In this document: piece after piece, positions 13,693 through 28,600 of the stretch
Numbering within the stretch: the stretch's first letter is position 1
Layout: each line of letters begins with the position of its first letter
Assembly: GCA_026874595.1 (NCBI GenBank)
Contig: CM049311.1
Location: 51,031,676 to 51,095,675 of the forward strand
Direction: 5' to 3'
DNA from: Sipunculus nudus
Lineage: Eukaryota; Annelida; Sipuncula; Golfingiida; Sipunculidae
Length of the DNA: 64,000 nt
Position numbers and translations under genes: made by a program
Notes under the pieces: generated by a model
What the model saw: the letters and a program-made list of their open reading frames with translations, nothing else
The model's database searches: none
What the model was told of the DNA's origin: nothing

Positions 13693-16600
13693 TATATACT
13701 TATTGGTTGTCCAAATTTTTTAAAATTATATAATGTAAATTATTTTTATATAAATAATACAATATATAATATGTTACATTTCAAGATTGGGAAAAGGAAG
13801 ATTAAAGATATTTCTACTGGTCGGTTACAATACTAAATATTTTTGTGTCAAAGTACAATATATAAAAGTATATATTGATATAATATGTATTACATTAACA
13901 TGTGTGTATGTGTGAGTTATATATAAGCAGATGCATGTGGCTCTGAGCCTGTGTGTGTTATCATACAGATAAATATTTCAGATATATACACGTGTTTATC
14001 GTAATGTACCGTCTATATATATGTGTGTGTGCGTGTGTGTGTGATTTGGGTGTTCATTTATGTATATACACTATACATGCATACTAATAAACAAACATAT
14101 ATACATCTAAAACATAACTATATAATTGAAAAAATACAAATGCACAGAGCCACATACATCCATTTGTATATACATATTTGCATATAATATGAAGAATGAA
14201 AAAAATAAAATTTAATAATTATATATAATATAAATATATTATCATTATATATAATATATATATAATTATAATATTTATTTATATAATATATTGGCCTATT
14301 ATATCTATTTTTTATGTAATTATTTATATTCTAACTTATTACCATTCTTCATATCAGCCTATATATAAACTATATTATATTTGTATATAAAAGAAAGGGT
14401 ATATTTCTTCATTTTATTCAGATGTTTTGCATTTGTATTCTTTATTCATCAACCACTATATTATCCATGTACACAGAGCTCAAACGGAGAAGTAGTTGTT
14501 CTCTGCTGCCAGCTTCATGTACTCGCCGACGTTTGTCATATGCCGTGTCGATAAGTTCTGGCCCCATACGGTCCGCCTGTTGAGCAAGCCCAACAAGTTC
14601 GGCCTTTTTGTATCACGCACACTGAATTCCTAGAGCAGATAGGTAATTTTCAGTTGTCATGGTTTTAACACTATCAATATCATCCGTGGCTGATGACGAT
14701 TCTGATGCACGATTACTGTCGGCCATATTTGCTTTCGCCTGCAATGCTGCTGGTGCAGCAGCACTTACGCGCCTCCACTACAGGAGATCGGGGATCTCCG
14801 GAGCCGCGTATTAAGAGATACCTGTGCCACTTACAGAATAAAAACAGTGTGTCCCTTTGAACCACCCTGATGAACCTTTTACCACATTTTTTAAGCCTTG
14901 CTTTATATAATTCATTATTCTACTTCTACTGAGCTACTGAGCTACTGAGCTAAAAGAGAAGATAAAATCCCAAAACTCAACTGACCATCCACATGGTATG
15001 AAACTAAACAATTTGAGTGATGCCAGCATGTGGATTTCCATAAACTACTTGGATAATGTAGTAACAGCAAAAATAAAGCTTTAAAATATTCATTGTGTAT
15101 TTCTCCTTAATATAGCAGCTGAGTATGAATATGGAATAGAGTGATGTTGACCTTGACATGTTTTTGGCTGAGACAGAAACCGAGTGACCCTGCTATAAAT
15201 AAATGCACAGTTGTGATTTTGATGTGAACTGACAAGTTTAAAACTGGGACAAGAATGAGTGTCAGTACAAATAGGCTGATGTAATAAAAACCTCAGCTTG
15301 ACATGTTTGAGCTGAGACAGGAATGGAATGTCTGTACAAATCAAGTTTTGACCTTGACTTGACCTTGACTTGTTTAGAGCTGACACAGGAAATGAGTGTC
15401 TGTACAAATGACCTTGACCTGACCTTGATATGTTTTGAGCTGAGACAGGAACTGAATGTCTGTACAAACTAATAATTATGACTTTGACCTGACCTTGACA
15501 TGCTTTGGCCTGAGATAGAAACTGAGTGTCTGTACAAATTAATAGTTTTGACCTTGACCTGACCTTGACATGTTTAGAGCTGAGACAGGAGCTGAGTGTC
15601 TGTACAAATGGATCTAACAGCTGCAGATGGGACAGCTCACTCTGTTGTAGTAGGCCTCTCTTCAGAATCTGGTGCAGCAGCTGTTCAAATCACAAAGATA
15701 AACAGAGTGAACACTTAAATAAAAGTCACTGATAAACACAGAGTCACTGATAAACACAGAGTCACTGATAAAAACAGTACATGTTTAATTACACAGATTC
15801 TAAAAAGAATCGCTCAAACACAATACACCCTTGTACACTGATTAACAAATTGCATAAAGTATACATATAAATACATAGTTCCTGATAGTCATTTTAAGTC
15901 CTACAAGGTCAATTTTATTCCTAACAAGTCCTACAAAGTGAATTTTTTCAATTTTTATGTTAACACATCCAAAGCTGAAAAAAATATATATATAAGGTAA
16001 CCAAACCAAATTTATAAACATTTTGAACTCTCTGAAAAACAATATAAAGCAAACTGTGTCGATCTCACCTGAAGTCCAAACTCCACAATAAGGTAGTTGT
16101 TGGTTTTGATGTGGGTTTTTGGTTTGTGACCTCCCCTAAGTGGCGTTGTAGGCAGCAGGTAGGAGCTGGGAGGTCGGAGACGAGGGTCTGGTGGAGCTTG
16201 TTTATCGGTCTCCTTCCTGGAAATATTACATCAATCTGACTCAAATGGCCACTCACTCCACACCAACCGCTCAGCCTCATCAATATCACAGTCACGCAGA
16301 CAGCAAACACTTCTGAGACATTGTATCCTCAAACAAATTTGTGCCATTTTAAGTATAAATTTTTAGAGACCCATTGTTCTTTTGCATTTTGATATATTTA
16401 AAGAATCCCTAATGATTATGTGTAAAGGGACAGATACTTTGATTAACAGCTCAATAAGGGTCATGGAGCTGGAGGCCCATGGTAGTAGGGAAATCTCTGG
16501 TGGGAGACAGGTGTTATGTTACCTCATAAAGCTGTTAAAACCATTATTATTATCATTATTATTATTATTATTATTATTACAAACAGCTATGTTTTATCTT

Positions 16601-19600
16601 TTCAAAGCTTATTAATATCCTCCGCTATGTATACAGGTTTTATAACATCCTACAGCACTCTTTCATTATCTAGCATGGTTCTAATACCATCATGTATATA
16701 TGACAGCATGTACAGGAAAAAGGTTCATGAAAGATATAGGATATTAGGGAAGTAATGGAGCAGTAAAAGATCCCTGAAGTAATTACGGAAATGATATAAA
16801 TGCCATGCACTGCCAGAATCTGCTGATGCTGATCAATTTGAAACCACAGTAGTTGTGAAAGATTCTTTTAAACATATCCGGAAAAAAAATGCAATTATCA
16901 AATATTTATTGGAAGGGGATGGCAGCTGTTAGTGACTTCTGAAGATGGGCTTGACTAAATCTTTATGGTATTGAAGAACACAGAAATGTGTAAATAACAA
17001 ATCCAACATCATTAGAATATTACTATAAGTCATACTTATGAGAAAACTGCTTTGTGTTATTTGAACTTACTTTCCAAGTGCAAGTGCACTGGTGAGAGCA
17101 TCATTGGTGAGAGAGAAGGTGAAGGTCATGAGAGAGGTCAGGTCAAGGCCAGTGTTCTCCGTCAGTCCCTGGACCATTTTCCTGAACACCTCCTGTACTT
17201 TGACAGTTGTTTTGTGGCTGCGGGTTGTATCAAGAACCTGCCAAAGCAGATGTTACATAATCATTTTAGTGTCATGGTGATACACTTTAATAATACTTCG
17301 GCAGATAGTGATGTATTCATTCAACCATTATGACACAGTGACTTGATAACCAATAACTGTATGTAACATACATGTAATATACAACTGCTCTTTAGGTATT
17401 GCTATATTCAACTTGATTTTAACTTCATGTTCCCACATATGATGACTTGTTATTCCTTACATTAAGAAAGTGTCATTAGATTATAGTCCTTCCCATCCTG
17501 GGGGCTCATAGGGTTTTCACTACATTTAGGAGATGCAAAAACATGTCAGTATATGATAAAGGCAAAACTAATTGAACACTCAGGCAAAAGGATAAATAGT
17601 TAATTCAAATTTATTAAATGCATACTTTGAAACTATCTGGATGTTCCCTCATAAAGTGACAGCACAGGATGTTGTTTAAGCTGAACATGTAATTGATAAT
17701 ATTTATGGTATCAAGCACCCTGTTCAAAGACTACAAAATTGTCCCTGACCCTGTTGGTTTAGTGAACATGTCATAAAAAATTACATATATTTAATATTCT
17801 CATATATTTAATTAATTGTTCCCTAAAAATGTTATTTGGTATGGTGCAAGTTTCCTAATAAAGAATTCAAGTTTCTTAATAAAGAATTCAAGTTTCTTAA
17901 TAAAGAATTCAAGTTTCTTAATAAAGAATTCAAGTTTCTTAATAAAGAATTCAAGTTTCTTAATAAAGAATTCCCAGGCTACCTGGTTTAATCAGTGACA
18001 GTTACTTATAAAACTAAACCAACTTGGCATATAAAAAATATGTCTCAAACCCAGGTGGTTGACCCTTGGTGGATAAAATATAGCTCTGAAGTTCTGAAAG
18101 AGACTTTATGCTGACATGTTTGCTTCAGCAGTCTCTTCTTGCTGATAAATCATATATGTGTTTACAGTTTTTATCTGTACCTCATCATCACCAAGGGTTA
18201 CTTGTACTACATGTACAGGCATTAAAAACTATGACAATGCCTCCTTGCTTTAATACCAAAGGATGTTTCAGCCTTTGTGAAGGAATCCTTGCTGTTTTTA
18301 TTTATTACTTACTTCAATGGTATAATATGTTTTTTCAGTGCCTCTGTGCTGTCATATCTTACCTGCTTCAGTGGAACTATGAGCTTTGTGAGAGCCTCTT
18401 TGCTGACATATTTTGCTAGAAGGCTGTATGAGTCATAGCTCTTGATGCTGCGAGCTTCCATCAGCTTGGATACGATGCCATCAACTTCCTTTTCTTCTGC
18501 CACATTCCCAAAAAGTTCCTCATTAAACACCTGCAGACATCGGTGAAAGTAAATGGTTAATAACTACTAGATGTTAATAAATACTAGATGTGGTCGGACA
18601 ATGGTCCTCAGAGGGCCCCGCATTTCTGGTAGTGCTGTTTATATATGGGTGAAAAGTTCAGGTTAAAGTTGAAAAATATGACAAACAGAATTAAATTTTA
18701 TCCATATGCATGAGGTAAAAATCCTACTTTTAAAAAAAAATATTACAAAAGATATGTCTGAAATAATGTGGGCAACAGAAAATCACCAATTGTACTCTGT
18801 TGCCAATATTTGATTTTGAGGAAGTCTGTATTTCAATAGGTCAGAAGCCCCCACATAGGCACAAATGATCCCTGTGAATTTGAGAAAGATCAAGCATGTT
18901 CTTGTTGAGATATAGGGTGTGAAAGAAAATAAATGATTGTGCTCTGGCAGCCATATTGAAATACAGGTCTGCAATTCGATAAAAATGGAGCCCTAATGGG
19001 TACCAATCATCCCTGTGAGTTTGGGAAAGCTGAAGTATGTTGTTGTTGAGTCATTACGAGCAAAAGAAAATCAGCAACTGGGCTGTAGCGGCCATATTGG
19101 AATTCCAACAGGTCTGTGTAATTCAATAGGTCTGGAGCCCTCATATGTACAAATCATCCTAGCGCCAGATCGGCCCTCTGACATTATGGCCAGCTTCCTG
19201 GCTTGCCAGAGTGCCTGGAAATCTAACTCTAAGGATCGCATTGGCCCCATGAGGATGCAAATATTTTCGTCATTTTTGACAATGCCTCATTGCTTACAAG
19301 TATTGTGTCACTTCAAATAAACCCACTAGACCTTTTAATACATTTCTAAATCTCCAAAGACACCTACCATGTGTGTGAAATATTCCGTTATAACCCAATA
19401 TATTTGTATATTGTTCTGCATGTGAAGAGATTTCTGCCTGCGGTCTGCCTGCTGACTGTATGCGGAGATACGGTTATAAAGCATTGCGTGGACTTGCAGG
19501 TGGTTCTAAATTTTGCTTGTGTCACGACACAGTAGGGGGCCCTAACTGAGTCGTGTTTGTCACGGCTACAATCATCCCTGTGAATTAGGGAAAGCTGAAG

Positions 19601-22600
19601 TATGTTGTTGTTGAGTTATCACGTGTGAGAGAAAGTGTCACTGATGGAAGGACGGAAGTATGGAAGGACAGAAAGATGGAAGGACGGACTGACAGTCACA
19701 CGGTGATCACTATAGGGCACCACTTGTCAAGTGGGGCCCTAATTTCCTACAGGTACATATACAAGTTATACACTGAAAGCTTCATCATTTGGTATATTCT
19801 TCTGCCACATTCCCATATACAGGCCCCAACATAAACCTTAACAACTTGCCCAGGGCAAGTGAAAGTTCTAGAAAATAGTGGGAGGGCAACTTAAAGTAAC
19901 CTCCTACCTGCCCAACTGGGCAAGTGGGTCCTTCATAAACATTTTTCCAAAGGCCTGAAAAAGGATGTTTGTGTTTTTAAATGCAATCAATGATTTATTA
20001 GGGCAAGTGAAAATTCATGTAGGGCAAGTTAAAGCTAGATGTTACTTGCCTGACTGTGCAAGTACTTTCAAAAGTTAATGTCAAGCCCATAAAAAGTTCC
20101 TCATTAAACACCTGCAGACACCTGTGAAAGTAAATGGAGCAATGTTTATACAATATTACTTACATATACATATAAAAGTTATACACTGAAAACTTCATTT
20201 GGTATATATATCTAATTCTAAATTGGTTTGCAATATAAAGTTTTATGAAGAGCTGAATTGAAGGATCCAACAGATCCACACATTTGTCGTGTGATATCAT
20301 GTAGTTAATACTAAATCATTTACCTGAATCAACTGATCCATGCAGTAGTCAAGGTCACCCGACTGTAAACTAGGGGTCAAGGTTGTAAGAAGGGTATGGA
20401 CTGTGAAGCTCAAGACATGTAACTGAAACAAACACAAATTTTATATCAGGTTAATATCACTTGAGAAAAACCCTGCCTCACTCAGACAACCGGCATAACC
20501 ATTATTTTGTTATCATTTACAGTCATGATATAATAATTATAACACTGCTAAAATTAATTTTCTTGTTAAGATAATATTTCTTATCCAAAGAAAAATTCTG
20601 TTAACAAAAATATCCTTAATATACTGTTCTTGATTTATAGGCAGCATGCAATAGGTCAAGAAAATATATCTAGATTTTCATAAGACAAGGTATTTTATCC
20701 TCTCATAAGAAACTTATCCTCTTGCCTCTCCCCTTTTTTTTCTTACCATAGGATATTTTTTCTCGTAGCAAGAAAAACTGTATTATGAGAAAAAAATTAT
20801 CATCATAAGTATAATTTTCTTTACCATAAAAGGAAAAATTTTCTTACCATAAGATTTTTTTTTCTTGTAAGAAAATTATTTTGATTATATAAAATTCTGT
20901 CAATCAAGAAGGATACTGATGATAAAGGATTTTTTATTTCCTAAGAGGGATCTAAGCTTACAGTAAGCATGATACTGTGTTAATGTTGACTTTTCAGGAC
21001 CAGAAAATGAACTTACTTTTCTATATGACCAATACGATATTAGAAGATATTCTTTTGCTGTATGTTTCTTATTCTCTTGAAAATCAGAATACATAATCTC
21101 ATTTAAAAAACATTAGTGATGTCATACACATGGTTTATATATGAGAACTTTCTTTGGTAATCATGTATCACCACTTATAAATAAGGCCTTAACAGTTAAC
21201 ACAGCCAAGAAGTGTAACTCTGTCTAGGACTTGGTAAACTGTTTACAAAGCTGAGTGACAATGATCAGTGAAACAATGAAACAAGTGTAAACATGAAAAA
21301 TGAACTGTTCATATAGTAGGGGGGGGAGGGAAATTACAATGATTACTAAATGAGATTGGCCTTCATATAGGACTAGCTTTGCTCATTACAGACCTGGTAT
21401 CCCCTGGTCAGTGATGCTCGGAGCTCCTTCAGGATAAATGGAAAGTAGCTGGCTCCCAGTGACAGGACAATTTTCACCAGAGTATCCCTAGCACTGTCCC
21501 GGACATCCTGGGCTCTTGACCTCAGAAAGGCACTGACCTTCAATAGGACCCTGAGAAAAAACAACATCAAATAAATAACTTCATGTTTCAGCTCCTAACA
21601 AAAACACTTGGATATCAAATGTATGAGAACTAAGTATAACAAGAAAACTGACAGGTCAGGAAGGGCCCCGCAAAAGATGCAGTCATTATAAATTGAAGTA
21701 CTGTGAATTTGGTGTACTTTGGTAGTATGGGCTGATAGAGTGATATTTGAAAATTAAAGAACCTGTAAAAAACAGCTGACATGTATAAACTGGAAGAATA
21801 GATATAGTACAGTGAAAATGTTCCAAGCTATCAAAATAATGATATAAAAGAACTGCAAGCATTTTTAGTTTCTGTATTTGTGTATTACCTGTGCCAATTA
21901 TTCTTGGTTGAAGTCTTGGCTGGGCCGTGTCAAATATTTTTCAAGTATTTGTATGTTACTTATGTGCCTTATTTTATGTGAGGCTTGAGTCTGTTAATGA
22001 ACCTTGTAGTATTAGAGAGAGTCAGCTGCTGGTTAGTAGTGATAAAATGGTCATTCTCTTGAACTGAGATTCAGCTGTTCTTTGGCTTAGGTCTACAGAT
22101 GCGCTGTGTTGTGTAGAATGGCTACATATGAATACCTATGTAAATTAGTTATGGTCACTATAATAGGTCCAAATTCCTCGAGATGTTGGAAGTAGAGATA
22201 GATTTGTCCAAACATGGTCTAAATGAGAGCCACTGTGGTGCGTTGGGCCAGTGCATCCTTTTCTTGGGAATCTTCAAATTGTCTGTACAAAATATGCTGT
22301 GAAAATGTAATGCCGCTGTACACAAGTGACTCGAAAAAGATTCATCCATTTCTGACCTGCTGAAGGAGGAGACTGAACACCACACTGTGTATTACTTTTT
22401 TTCCCTTCTGACCCAAATATCAATAAGCTTCTCCCTTAGGCCATGGGTGATACATATTATGTTTGAATCCTATCCATAATATGTTAGGGGAGTTATTATG
22501 CATAAACGAATTTGATTGTTCATCATATTCTTTGCGAGTTATTGCATTAACATCATTTGAGAATTATCGCCTCTGTCAAGGTCATCCATCTTTGAACTTG

Positions 22601-25600
22601 ACCTAGCCCTTCATAACAAACATTACTGGTGCAAGTTCAGTGAGTGTTAATCAAATTGTTTGCGAGCTATTAGGTTAATATCATTTTAGCATTATCACGT
22701 CTGTGACCTTGAAAATCCATCAAGGTCACCCATCTTCAAACATGATGCAGCCCATCAAAAGGTCCACCACTGCCGTGGGTCTGGTGTCCTTTTGCATGCA
22801 TATTTGCTAACTCTTCTTCTCTGATCACATAAAACTCAAAGAAAGTATATGCCCCTGCTGAATAAAACACAACTGTCAATATGTAGGTTGTTGAATAAAG
22901 GAAATTTGACCTGCCACTAAGATTTGGTCAATGGTTCACTACAAACACTGAGAGCAAATCAGATGTTCATCATATGTACTGGCAGCCAATCATATGCCCA
23001 TCACATGTACTGGCAGCCAATCAAATGCCCATCACATGTACTGGCAGCCAATCAGATGCTAATCATATGTACTGGCAGCCAATCAGATGCTAATCCCATG
23101 TAATGGCAGCTAATCAGATGCTAATCACATGTACTGGCAGCCAATCAGATGCTTATCACATGTACTGGCAGCCAATCAGATGCTAATCACATGTACTGGC
23201 AGCCAATCAGATGCTAATCACATGTACTGGCAGCCAATCAGATGCTAATCACATGTACTGGCAGCCAATCAGATGCGCATCACATGAACTAGCAGCCAAT
23301 TAGATTCTCATCACACGTACAGGAAGCCATTCAGTAGCTACTTACCCAGGTAGGTTTTGTTTCAGTGACCCAGACGGCAGCGCCTGCATCAACTTGACCA
23401 TGGCCAGGGCGATAGGCACCCTCAGCACCTCCTCATCCTCAGCATACTTTGTAGCCTGAGCTTTCTTGTGTTGATTGTCACTCTTAGCCTACAAGGGTTA
23501 AATGATACACTAAGCTGGAGTTCCAAAATGACACATTCTCTAAAACTAGGGTAAACAATTTTCTTACAGAGTTGGAGTGTGAGATACTGTTATATTTGAT
23601 CAATGAATATCATTTTAAAAGGATAAGTCAATGTCCTGTTTGTGGCACTTGTCTACTGAATGAGGTTGAATAAGTAAATACAATAAAAACTAGAATACGG
23701 GTAGTCGCAGAGTTCTTGCGCCTTTTCAATTAAAAAAAGTAAGACCTTTTTAAGACTTTGTAAGACCTTTTTTTCCGTGAAAAATAAGACCATTTTCTCA
23801 TGGTTTATAGAAACCCTATATTAATTATATTTGATTTAATACCCATCAAAATTTCAAATGGCATAAATAAATAAAAGGGCCTTCATTTACATGCCCGTTT
23901 ATTCTCTACTTTTTTGCCGGCTGTTGCCGCATATTTGTACAGAAATGTCGTTACGAGCGGAGTTCACTCCCGTAGGCCTATATTATACATGGCAAAGCAT
24001 GCATCTTTTTATCCATAAATCTGTCAATTAAGTTTACCATATCTATAAACAGCATTCAGCCGTAGAACGGTAATGTTGTAACTTGACTGCTGCAGCCCCA
24101 CGATCGCCAGGCCCCACTTTCTCCCTGGGCAACCTGATTTTAACACCAAAATCAAAGAACATGTGCAAGCCAGTCCTCAGGTACAAACATTTTCATGGAC
24201 ATGTTCGGATAACTTCCTTTACTCGAGTTCAGAGAATATCCGCAAAAAAAAAAAAAAATAATGCAGCGGTCAATTTGATATGATGACATATTCGCTGACG
24301 CATTACCATAAGGCGAAAGCCGCAAGAGTGAATAGTTTCCACTTTGAAACCCTTGGATATCCTGCTGTATTAGCGCAATCTTCTGCAAAACCGCAGGTAT
24401 CCCCACCAAAGAGCGAGGCATTTGTAAAGAGAGCAAGTGAGCTTGGACGTTCCAAAATTCACGGGGATACATTTGGAAAAATGTAGTTGGATGTAGTTTA
24501 CATTGGGCAGACCATAATATGTGGGCAAAACATGTTCTGAAATGCGAGAGCAATAGGACAAAAGTTAATTTACGATCAACAAAATATAGATTTCTTGATG
24601 TTTATGTATATTTTCGAAATACCTCTGTATTAGCATGATCAACTGCAAAAACCACGTGTCCCCTCCAAGAGTGAGACATTTGTAAAGAGAGCAGGTGTGC
24701 TTGGACGTTCAAAAATTCACGGGGATACATTTGGAAAAATGTAGTTGGATGACACTGACATCGTTTACATCGGGCAGACCGTAATATGTGGGCAAAACAT
24801 GTTCTGAAATGCGAGAGCAATAGGATAAAAGTTAATTTACGATCAACAAAATATGGATTTCTTGATGTTTATGTATATTTTCGAAATACCTCTGTATTAG
24901 CACGATCAACTGCAAAAACCATGTGTCCCCTCCAAGAGTGAGACATTTGTAAAGAGAGCAAGTGAGCTTGGACGTTCCAAAATTCACGGGGATACATTTG
25001 GAAAAATGTAGTTGGATGACACTGACATCGTTTGCATCGGGCAGACGGTATAATATGTGGGCAAAACGAGTTCTGATATATACTAGAGCAATATGATAAA
25101 AATAATTTACGATAAAAAAATGGATTTCTTGATGGTCATGCATATTTTGGAAATACCGAGTTTATGATACATGCATTATTTGGTGATATAGCCTATAGGC
25201 CCATCATTGCTGGCACCGATATATGCTCCTTCCGCGTTGTATATGCGGGCACAATACGTAATATAAATGTTCTAATTCGAATGCATTTATTGGCATACAG
25301 AAATTTGATTTGCATCTGCGAAGCAATTATAGCCCGTTATTTCAATGCTCAAATATTTCAAACATATTTTACTTATAACTAATAACTTATGACTTATAAC
25401 TTGCAATATATATGCAGTGTAAACTCGCCAATCTAGGCCTATACACAAAATGGTAACACCGTTGAACTTTCCCGCGCTCCACTTTTTCCAAGCAGCCTGA
25501 ACTAGCTCGTACATTAATGCCGTAAATTTTACAAAATATGATTCACTGTAGCTGATTTTAAGTAATCCATTAATTAAATTAATTATGAATTATATAATGG

Positions 25601-28600
25601 TCATATGTGCCTGAAAAGATGTCATTGACCACAAAGGAGGTAAATTTGTCAACGTAATATTTCACAAGACTATCGACGTAAATAATCAAATTTATTAACT
25701 TTTAAAGGGACAAACTTTCAAAACCAATCGATATCGTTCCTGGAAAAATTCAGCTGACAGGTATGTCAACGAGCAGGACGAGCCTAAATCATGCAGAGTT
25801 ACAGAAAAAGCACGTCAGTTCATGCCATGTTCTGGTATACAGGGTTATATTTATGCTGGCTGGTTTAGAAATCACTGATGCATCTTCTGTACACCAACTG
25901 CAACTCACACATATATTTATTTCAAGTTCCAGTTTCAAGCAAGTGTCCAAATATACCTATCACGCTTTCAAACACCTTTTAATGGTACTAGCCCTGCTAT
26001 ATCCTGATGTGCCTGAGTCAAGCAAAATAATTATCTTTTTTCAGTGCTGTCAATATTCATATATACATATATATACATGAACCTGCATAGCAAACATGAA
26101 ACTGAAAAAGACGCTCAAGTGATATTTTAGGACCAAACTCTTTCATGATTAAGTCATAGTTTCCGGAATTTCTTCTACTTTGTTTGCAATGTCGACAAAT
26201 ACAGCACGTCGTTACTTTCAGTTCCCAACAAAGTGAATGCGCATCCACCGACATGCAGAAACTGCAGAGCTTTACATGATTAAGGGAAAGTGTACAGCAG
26301 TGGAATATACCATAATAATTGGAGATGAACTGGCGCACAACTTTCGAGTCCCCTTTCACACAACCGAAACTTGTGAACGCGTCTTCTGATTCGAATTTAT
26401 TCTGTGTTGTCCGCATCGAAAATACTCCGCAGGTGCCCCCCATGACCATGAGACCCACAGTAGTCTGAACATGCAGATGATGTCTGACATACAGTTAAAT
26501 AAAGGAACAAGCTTTGAAAAAAGGTGGTGCCACCAATTTTTTGTATGATTAAGTGCTATGTGAGATCTATACACATGAAAAATTTCAGGAGGATATGTCC
26601 AACCAGTCCTATAGATATAAGTCTGCAGCATTAACATAAATGTGGGTGGAGCCATCTGCCAAAAAATTTGAGAAAACTATCCAAGATGTGTAAACACGCA
26701 AAATTTTTAGGCAGATAAGTCCAACTACTACAGAAATATGAGTGATTTTAGCCCACGGCAGACAAACAGACAGATGCTTTGCAAAAATGGTTGCATGTAG
26801 CTCCTCCAGTTTTGAGTATGATAAAGAGCTATGCGAGATCTATACACATGCAAAATTTTGGCCAATCGGTCAAACGGTTCCCGAGATATGAGCTTGGATG
26901 TCTGCAGTGTAAACTAGAATGTAGGTGGTGCCACAGTCATAAAATCAAGAAAGCTATCCTGGATGTATAAATAGGTGAAATTTTAGGCAGATATGTCAAA
27001 CCACTGCTGAGATATGAGTGATATTATCCCACGGCAGACAAACAGTCAGACGCTGTGCAAAAATGGTTGAAGGTGGCGCCACCATTTTTGCGTATGATAA
27101 AGAGCTATGTGTGATTTACACACATGCAGAATTTTGGCCCAATCGGTCAAAGGGTTCCAGAGATATGAGCTTGGATTTCTGCAGCGTGAACGTGTATGTA
27201 GGTGGCGCCACCTGTCATAAAATCAAGTAAGCTATCCAAGATGTATATGCATGCCAAATTTAAGGTGAATTAGTCAAACCACTGCAGGCTATGAGTGATT
27301 TTTACCCAAGGCAGATGAACAGATGGACACTGTGCTAACATGGTTGCAGGTGGTGCCACCATTTTTTGTGTATGTTATAAAGCTATCCAAGGGCTACATT
27401 TGTACAAATTTGTTTTCCTGATCGATCAAACGGTTCCTGAGATATGTGGGTTTATGTATGGAAATAGACGCACAAATGGACGCTGGGCAGACAGGAAAGG
27501 TAAGAGGTCAACGCAAATTGGTTAGGCACCAGTTCACATGTGACCCGATAATTGGTGTAAGTTTTGAAAAAATCCATCCAGTAGTCTCAAAGGAGTTCTC
27601 CGGAAATGAACGCGGTGGCGGCGGCGGAACCCGGTCAAAAACATAGTATCCGCTAAACTTTGTTTTGGCAGATACAATTATATGTTATGATTGAACCTTC
27701 ATAACCTGTCATCAAGACAGAGTGAATCTCTGAAGTTCCATCTCGATTTTATCATTAGGTCACTGAGGCACCATGATCCATCAGCTCAAATGCCTCAGCC
27801 ACTTGGCTAGGTCTGACCTCTTAAATTGGCAGATTAATGTAAAGCAAAAAATAATAAAATGAAATTCAACATAACCATAACCTAATCATGTGAGCAGACT
27901 GATAAGTTACACCTGTAAGCATCATAAGAAGTGATTCTGAGTAAAGGTTTGGTGATGTACAGTATATGACTACTACATCCCCTGGCATTATCAGAATTAG
28001 ACATACCTTTCGTGTGAGACACCTATGAAGCTGAGGGAGGATCCCCCGAATGATCATCCGATGAATTCTCGTGGCCAGCCCTTGAGGACACACCTGGATG
28101 TCTCTCTGTTCGTTAACTTTTTCTGTCACTCCAGCTTCATTCTCAAGCTCCTCTTCACTTACTACATCCTGGAGTTCAAGGTCATCCTGACTCTGGTCTG
28201 GATCATTTTCACTGCTATCAACTTCATCACTTTTTTCTTCTTCTTCTTTACGTCCATCATCCCTTGCTGAGTCAGACTCCTGAGATCCCTTTGTATCCTT
28301 GTCATTCTTACCTAAAACACACCAAAAGAAATGTAAACTCTCCAAACTTCAATCACCATGTCATGGATATATAAGATTATAACCACTGTAAAACTTCAAC
28401 AAACACCACAGCTTGTGTGTGTATCTTTAAGGTTTCATAACCTGTATCAACAGATCATAAGCAGTCACTATACAATGGTACCCTTTACACATAAGATATG
28501 TTTTATTGGTGTTTATTTTTAAGTACAGACATGTTTTATCAAGGTGTTGCTATGATGTGGGAAGTAGCATGAAATAATTATGTGGCACAAATCAGGAAAG

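Larger units (their letters stand above)
13124..14811. mobile_element. TIR DNA transposon remnant with THAP-like and SAP-like ORF ends
   Basis: The ends form imperfect inverted repeats of about 40 bp: left ATACGCGACGCCGGAGATCC, right (complemented) ATACGCGGCTCCGGAGATCC, then CTCCTGTA and GGAGG in both. AT flanks both sides, compatible with a 2-bp AT duplication (TA is an alternative). Coding remnants point inward from both ends, and the middle is AT-rich with (TA)n. Two proteins, one THAP-like and one SAP-like, suggest an ISL2EU/PIF-Harbinger-type or THAP-bearing element. The superfamily is inferred. Confidence 0.75.

Noticed and set aside
15090-15467. 125-codon minus-strand frame with MYRHSVPVSAQ repeats
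   Set aside because: It is an out-of-phase reading of the exon 27 junction array, not a separate gene.
22951-23336. CRISPR-like direct repeats of 31 bp
   Set aside because: Units are contiguous without unique spacers and lie in an animal intron; this is a minisatellite.
26057-26458. 133-codon Cys-containing open frame on the minus strand
   Set aside because: Scattered Cys pairs suggested a zinc-binding domain, but no spacing fits a known finger, no splice-site support, and it overlaps a repeat-rich intron.
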